The position numbers and the translations under genes were made by a program. The notes under the pieces were generated by a model. The model made no database searches. It was given only the letters and a program-made list of their open reading frames with translations, and had not been told where the DNA came from. Below are positions 57,837 to 64,000 of a stretch of DNA of 64,000 nt, piece by piece; the stretch's first letter is position 1; each line of letters begins with the position of its first letter. This stretch comes from Glutinoglossum americanum (lineage: Eukaryota > Ascomycota > Geoglossomycetes > Geoglossales > Geoglossaceae). Location: positions 62,001-126,000 of the forward strand of contig JAGHQL010000008.1 in the NCBI GenBank assembly GCA_020080175.1. Reading direction: 5' to 3'.

Positions 57837-58634
57837 CTATTGCTGTGCTAGTTTAGTTTCCCAAAAATGCCTGAGTCTTGAGACATGGGCTCTGGAGGGA
57901 CACGGATCGCCGGCCCGGTTGATCCTCATAGGGGATCTCGCGCGGGTTGCCCCAGCAAAACTCTCAGCCAAATACCTCACACTCACCGTCCGGTCCATGC
58001 TCCCTCCATTCCTCTTCCTCTCCAAACATCGCGTCAGCAACATCCTTAGCCGGTCCTTTACTACTTCCCGCTCGATCCTCCTTTGTACGCTAACCAGTCC
58101 CCATGATACAGTCCCGCGTCCGCACTGCGATGGCAAGATGCCGGAGTCAACTAGCGCTCTGATGGAGGGTCGCCGAGCGAGTTTTCGGTTCAGGGCGATG
58201 GCAGCGAGGGAACGGGCGAGGGAGCGGGCGGCTAAGGTCTGTTGGGGGATGTAGATGCTAGATGCGAGAAGCACGGATATCGGTGGACGGCGAACGAGAA
58301 GCGGGAGGAGGGTGTCGGAGATACTGAGGATGCGGTGGTGATGTAAGATGGGATCTGTAGCTATGTAGCGTAGCCGATGACACGTCTAATGCGTCGATTA
58401 GTTACGGTTCCTTACGGCAACGACTCCAGCCGAAGGACACGGTAGGAGCAGCTCGAGAGGCGGGAGATTCGGGAGTAAAAGCAAGACATACGCCAGCGAA
58501 GGGCGCTGCTCGCCACGACTCACCCTAGATGCATGTAAGAGTTCGGGAATATCTAAGAACGCAAAGATCTGCAATAACAGCTCGTCACACAATCGAAGGA
58601 GCAGTGAGTCCGGAGCCTGCCCAGCCGACGACAT
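57837..58634 (-). CDS. F-box protein, 219 aa
   Basis: Two exons (58634-58524, 58385-57837) join in phase 0. The F-box is at about 12-55 and is cut by the intron: LCDELLLQIFAFLDIPELLH, ASRTCHRLRYIATDPILHHH. Only the splice restores the second half. After it come RILSISDTLLPLLVRRPPIS and a basic Leu-rich helix (RSLARSLAAIALNRKLARR), then KDRLRMLLTRCLERKRN. There is no WD40, LRR or Kelch repeat. It probably binds Skp1 as an SCF adaptor; its target is unknown. It sits tail-to-tail with PRE9. Confidence 0.8.
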
Positions 58635-61600
58635 TATAAATGATCGATTGGCTGAGCCCGCACCTAGGAACGGAAAAAGATAGAATAAAAAAAATGAATG
58701 GCTGTGTATATTCTAGGATAGGATTAAAAAGGGTTGGACGAGATAAGTTGGGTGTGAGGTAGGGAAACACGCATCGCGTCAGAGCGGCTTAAAAGATGTA
58801 GAAGTTCACTTTGGTGGGGGCGGGGAATGCTGGAGCTGACGCGTTTTGAGCTCTTGAGTGGACGACAGCTTGTCTGACAGCTGCCTGCCGCCTTGCCCAT
58901 ATAACGGCGTTCCGTCACTCCGCAGGCAAGTAACCCAACTGGCAATTGGGGCTTTGTCTAGTATATTTCTACGGTACGCTGCGTACGTCGTGGTCGTACT
59001 GTTTACGGAGTATACACCACGCGCGGCGAAATCGCTCCGGCAGAAAGCCTGCCGGTCATTGTGGAGCTGCAGGTAAGGTGAAACATCTTCTGCAGACAAC
59101 CAATGAATGCTCGCACCACGCTCTTGTTGACAACTGGCTCTTACCCTCGTCCCTGTCAGACCCATCAACCCCATCAACCCGATAGGAGACCCGCTTCTGC
59201 ACGACCCCAAGACCTTAAATTTTTCGACCATCAATCTGCGCTTCCCATTTGCCCTTTACAATCCCCCATCCAATATATGCTCGCAGAATAGTCTGCTCAC
59301 CTGAGAAGGCCGGACCCGACGGTTGGGTACGAGAGCTCCACACCTGGCCTTGCATCGGAGAAAAATTCAACGTTGGATAGACCGCTCGGCGACGTAAGCA
59401 AATACAGAAATTGACTTTGGAGTGCAAAAAAGGTATATTTGTTGTTATATAGCATTTCATCAAGTTGCTAATGCACAATTGCGGCGACGCATAATAACGC
59501 GGCTGATGTTTGCCTACTGAGAGCGGCAGGGCAGGGTATAGAGCGAAAGAAACCAGGGAGCTAGAAAGGGATGAAGCGAGAAACCTAGCATCCGAGCTTC
59601 GTCTCTGATTGCCATCATCACCTCATTGTTTTCTGTTCCCTGTCCACTGCATGAATGCTCTCTCCCACACTATTTAATGAATTCCTTTTTAAACAATAGC
59701 TCAAGACCATCAATATCGTGCAACTCTGACCGGGCAGAGGCTGGATGATGCATTGCCAGCTGGATAGCTTCTGAAATTGTGATAGGATTTTGAGCTTTTG
59801 CAGATTTTCGCCACCACGACCAGGCTTTAGAAATTAACAGTATCTGTCCAAGCAGAGGGCTCCGTGATAGCGGGGTAACTGGTAGTGATCGCCCTCTGTA
59901 ACAATAATAACTCTTCGCAAACGGTAGCCCTGTCATGCTTTGTGTTGGGGGATTCAACATCCCAGTTAGAGCATGCAACGAAAGTGAGGCGGAGGCACTC
60001 TGGAGTTTGTGATCGTCTGCTCTGGTTAAGAGAACCAGAACTCCGAAAAATGATGGCAAAAGAATTGACCAGACCCCGTCCGCCACGTCAGTAGCGCCTT
60101 GGTTATGCTTTCTCTCGCCATCCTGGCGCGATCACAAGATGCCGTCTCTGTAGACCCTGAAGGGGGTGTGCCGGCCATTGCTCTGTTGCATCGATGCAAA
60201 GTCTTATCGAACTTCCATGCAGGTGCCGACATAAGTGGCGAGGTAGGGCACAAACCGCCATAACAGGAATAAGAAGCCGCAGGCGGAGGGGCCGGTAAAG
60301 GTCAGCTGAAGGCATTGATACCTAACACCGATTCTATTGATCTGCAGGAACCAATATGAGGTCCTCGTCGGCAAACGTGTCACAAAAGCGGAGAAGGAAG
60401 CCCCAGGTGAGTCAAGGAGATGGATGATAGGGGCCCAGGCAGTGAGCCCTCGGAATGAACGGACATGGCACCAAGGCAGGAAGACTCGATGGGTAACTCC
60501 GGTTAGGGCAACCAGATACAAGAAGCCAAGACCAAGCAGCGTGTTCCAACACGGTCCGCGAGGCTGGTTATCCGACAGCCTCGGATGACGAGTTCTCGAG
60601 CGGGGCCGTTCTTTTGAGTAAGGAAAGTGAAGCCGTGTCTAGCACCTTTCGCCTTGTTGTCAAAGAGTGTCTGAGCGTAAGACTAGCTGAGCCTGCAGGA
60701 GAATTTGGATGTTGATCTGCATTCAACAGCCACCTAACAACAGGACGGAAGGAACGGAATCCATACGTTGACACCGCTAGTGGGGTGAATGGATGGAGAC
60801 AGTCCGTCAGAAGCTGCCCTCCTAGATCGTAAGGCTTTGGTCATCAGTCTCGTGTTCCAAAACGGACGGCATCCTACTAATGACAATGGAAATATCCTCC
60901 ACTAATCGGGCGAGATCGTAGTGGCAGCAAGGCATAGCCAACGGGACATCGGGACTATTGAATCACACGTGATGTGACGTGGATGGGAAACTGCATGTAA
61001 TCAGGGATTAACCGACAAGAGGATTTGGCTTGGACGAATGTAAAAGGAAATAGGAAGCTCCAACGCGTCCATTCTGCAAAGGAAAAGTATAACGGGTGAG
61101 GTATTTTGTGCCCGGAAGGTAAACCCAGGCGAGGAACGCCTCCCTGTGCAAGACTCCCCAGTCATTGTGAAATGGTGGAGCTTCTGTAGTGTCGTCAGCC
61201 TGATTCACAAGAACACGAAGCTGAAAGCAAGGATTTGGGGGCCTATCGTTGGATGTCATCGAGCAATGAATGGAGCCAGTTGTTCTACATCCCGAGCGGG
61301 GTAAGCAGGTAGGAGTCTCGGACGGCAGAGCACAACAATTTCGTTGATACTGCTGGTCCACCGGTGGGGGAGACCTCCTCCTTAGTCGTGTTGCAAAAAA
61401 ACATAAATACTCCCGAAAATCCTCCCATCGTCTTGACACTTCTCCTCACCGGTCTCAGATCAGTCAAGTCAAGCTCCAATCCGCAAAGAAACTCTCGTTG
61501 CCCATCCTCAATACTTCGTATCATCGGCCGAGTACCACAAAACCAACCTCCTCCTAGACCTCCTCGGTGTTTCAAAGCGATCACCAATTGGCATCGTAGA

Positions 61601-61697
61601 CGCCGAACCCACAAGACCCACAGCGTTTCGCGCCTATCCAAAGTCATAAACCCCGGAGCACCAGACCTCCTGAACGATACATTCTAGAAGCGACAGC
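58635..61697. other. 3.1-kb block, no supported gene
   Basis: The block lies between the divergent F-box and 110-aa genes. A minus frame at 59670-60086 starts at GTG and shows no family; frames at 58.8-59.2 and 61.3-61.7 kb also lack signatures. CACGTGAT lies at 60966-60973. It may contain leader exons or a non-coding RNA that I cannot see. Confidence 0.45.
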
Positions 61698-62030
61698 ATG
61701 TGCTTCTACGAGCAGATCGTTTTCACCTGCGGCGACTTCAAATGGAGCCGCTTCAAGCAGCACTGCAACAAAGAATACCGCACCGGCGAAACCTGCGGCA
61801 TGAAACTCGTTATGGATACCCAACGCGCGAACTCCAAGTGTACGACTTGTAGTAAGATCGAGACAAAGCTCCGACGCCGAGCCAAGGAAGAGGAGCGGAT
61901 CCAGCGATGGAAGCACGAGAGCAACCGAAGCGCGTCCATTGCGAAGTCGATTGAGGATATCAGGATGTTAGATCAGGAGATCTACGCGTTGCAGCTGGAA
62001 CGGCAAAAGAGATCGGTTAACTTTAGCTGA
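61698..62030 (+). CDS. Conserved fungal protein, 110 aa, Cys-containing
   Basis: One exon of 110 aa. It begins MCFYEQIVFTCGDFKWSRFK, QHCNKEYRTGETCGMKLVMD, then SKCTTCSKIETKLRRRAKEE. I recall this pattern as a small protein found across Pezizomycotina, with no assigned function. Six cysteines (2, 11, 23, 33, 48, 51), the last two as Cys-x2-Cys, and a His next to C23 suggest a structural metal site. The C-terminal half is a charged helix (RIQRWKHESNRSASIAKSIE, RMLDQEIYALQLERQKR) likely to form a coiled coil. There is no signal peptide. Confidence 0.82.
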   Translation: MCFYEQIVFTCGDFKWSRFKQHCNKEYRTGETCGMKLVMDTQRANSKCTTCSKIETKLRRRAKEEERIQRWKHESNRSASIAKSIEDIRMLDQEIYALQLERQKRSVNFS

Positions 62031-64000
62031 GCGGCTGGTGGTGGGCGTCCGTTTCAATTCGATCAAAAATGGGTTCCTTTTATCGGATTGTTCGGTTTCA
62101 TCTTTGATAATTTTGTAGCCACTCATTTTGTTGTCCTTTGGGGTGTTCTGCACTGGGAATGATTGGATGAGCGGTCTGATTAGGATTGTGATGGAACTCG
62201 ATATCGGGATAGCGGCCAGATGCAAAAGGGATACCTGTCCTATCTTTTTATGTTCAATCCTCGCTCTTGAAAATGATGTGATTTTCACCGTGCTTTCAAA
62301 AGGTGTTGGACCGAGTGAGAGTAGCCGCTGCCCAGTAAATTGCAGCCCCCGAGTCGAAAATAGAACCGCGACTATTGAGCGATCCCACGAAGTCCAAGAT
62401 GCTAATGAAGCCATTAAGCCGTGTGCTAGGTCTCATATACTGATGAATGTCGATCAAAGTCCTCGAATCTGGTGCTATGTTTGCAAGACGTCCAGAGAAG
62501 GCTGAACGGTGGTCGTTTTATGAAGGTGATGCGGGGTTTGTTGCCAAGTTGTACATCTGACCCGTGACCTGCGCTCGATATATCTTCAGCTGCAGAAGCG
62601 TCTGCAAAGCCCTTGCTCGCCTTCACTCCCAGCCAGTGGCATTGCTTGTCGAAGAAACTCTAGACTATGTTGTCCATAAGGGAGGACTAAATGAAGTTCC
62701 GTCAAGCAGTTTTGAGCAGAACTTGCGTCATAAGTGAGTTTGCGAACGCCGGCGACGAGCAACCACGTATCCGCCGCATAACACACTCGCATAGCCAATG
62801 GACAACCGATAACAAACCCGGCCCTGGTTGCTTAGCCACATAATGCGGGTACCACATCTGCTGAATCTCGTCAGTTGTATGAAATATATTCAGGGAACCT
62901 AGAAGACAGCAACCGCTTTCAGCAAGTACAAGTTTTCGCAAGTGGAAAGTCACCGCTCGGGGTGAAGTTCTCAACCCATATGCACGAAAAATCCATATCT
63001 CCATCCCCTTCCACTACGGACCTACCACTAAATCCGGAACTCCGGGTTTGTGGCCGCTGCTGTCTGCCCTTCAGATAACTAGTCGGCTGCGATCTGCAAT
63101 GGAACGGAAATTACAGCTTCTCACCGTCACCAAACCGAAGAAGCCATGTAGTTTGCCCTTTTTTATCTCGCGGTTTCTCTCATCTGTTCACTAGCTGGCC
63201 TCTTCAATACCTTGATGTATGCTGTGCCACTCCGGTAGTATCAGCATCAGCATCCCTTAGTCGATGTATCTCCTACTCATATGCTAACGCCTTCTATACT
63301 TGCTTTCTGCGTTTGGAGGACTGCCAATACAATCGTACCCTCTCAGTGAATGCCTTTGTCGAAAACGTCGGCGCCTTAGTTCATGATATCTCATTTTGTG
63401 GGGATATATCGGTCAAAGCCGTCAGGAACTGGCGGAAGTTTTTTTGATCTCTCTACGATGACAATTTCCGCTGATGAGCATGTCTCCTTTATTTTATACA
63501 TTTCACTGTCCTGACTCACCTTGCGTGGCAACACCTGAATGGCCTGCATACCTCCCGAATCATCAGTCGAACAAGCCGGCATCCTACACTAGGTCGGAAC
63601 GCTGCTTACAGGGAGTTTGAAAGGCATCGCGGAGGCCTGGCCTCAGTACCTAACATGTGTGCAGGGCACCTCAGCGATTGGTTCTTGTGGTGTGCACCAC
63701 GTCTTACCCAGTCTTGCTTTCAAATCCGCCAGCCCAATAAAACACCGGCACGAGTTCCCTGCTTCACTGGCTAGATTGCGATTTTTCAAGAAGACTATAA
63801 ATTTCTAGAATTTGTTCAAAGTCGCTTTCGTGCCAGTCAATTACATGCAGGGAAGGTGCACGCCTGGTGCGTTATCTCACGAGATTCTACTGAGCTACCG
63901 CCACTCGATCTTAGTAATGAAAACCATCTATAGGACCGAACCCTGCAGGAACAACAATCTCGAATGGGGACATTAACATTGGCAGAGAGGCCGGAGATAA
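62031..64000. other. Right end, no firm gene
   Basis: 1.97 kb with only short chance frames and one weak two-exon candidate (see 63394-63582). No gene clearly runs off the right edge. Confidence 0.45.
63394..63582 (-). CDS. Possible small two-exon peptide (weak)
   Basis: From ATG 63582 the frame reads MPACSTDDSGGMQAIQVLPR, then K. A good GTGAGT donor follows and a CATCAG acceptor about 49 nt later resumes with AEIVIVERSKKLPPVPDGFD to a stop. The joined product would be about 46 residues. Unspliced, the frame is also open, so the intron is not forced. I recognise no family. It could be the last exons of a gene whose start I cannot find, or chance. Confidence 0.25.

Noticed and set aside
59670-60086. 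138-codon minus frame with a hydrophobic start
   Set aside because: It begins at GTG, lacks an ATG-led signal peptide and matches no family I know; extension by splicing was not convincing.

Overview
This window is nuclear DNA of a filamentous ascomycete (Pezizomycotina). The signs are a UFD4-type HECT ligase, an HP1 protein, a copper-fist regulator and an Rgt1-type Zn2Cys6 factor, plus short introns (mostly 50-70 nt, GT..AG, often with a CTAAC/CTAAT-like branch site). I cannot place the class. About 18 protein genes are supported, roughly one per 3.5 kb, with several gene-poor blocks of 3-6 kb. I saw no rRNA, convincing tRNA, CRISPR, recognisable transposon or AT-rich RIP-type block. Exon joins were worked out by eye. 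For most multi-exon genes the exon lengths sum to a multiple of three and the joined protein is intact.

Left part (1-21 kb): a CUE-domain gene runs off the left edge (-), followed by the UFD4-like ubiquitin ligase (-). After 3.3 kb of empty sequence come HP1 (-) and the chaperonin subunit CCT5 (+), which share a 454-bp divergent promoter. A 4.9-kb gene-free block precedes a DUF1752/DUF3295 (Mks1/AreA-like) regulator (+).

Middle (21-42 kb): 6.1 kb without a gene, rich in homopolymers and short tandem repeats, leads to a Kar5/Tht1-like nuclear-fusion protein (-), mitochondrial ribosomal protein uL6m (+), Met22/Hal2 bisphosphate nucleotidase (-), a C3HC zinc-finger Rsm1-like protein (+), a DUF2433 metallophosphoesterase-like protein with an RGG tail (+), a 96-residue membrane protein (+) and a copper-fist transcription factor (-) with a perfect 22-bp palindrome just upstream of its ATG.

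Right part (42-64 kb): an Rgt1-like glucose-transport regulator (+); a large fusion of a PPCDC/Hal3-type flavoprotein domain, an F-box and ankyrin-like WW-type repeats (+); a LAMTOR1/Meh1 (EGO/Ragulator) subunit split over three short exons (-); a WW/FF-domain splicing-type factor (-) divergent from proteasome subunit alpha-3 (PRE9, +); an F-box protein (-); and a conserved 110-residue cysteine-containing fungal protein (+). The last 2 kb hold only a weak two-exon candidate.

Most of the genes are housekeeping or regulatory: protein turnover (UFD4, PRE9, two F-box proteins), chromatin and transcription (HP1, copper fist, Rgt1, DUF1752), and nutrient signalling (LAMTOR1, Rgt1, Mks1-like). I see no biosynthetic cluster. 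The least ordinary item is the flavoprotein/F-box/repeat fusion at 48.6-50.4 kb, whose flavoprotein domain appears to have lost the PPCDC catalytic residues.
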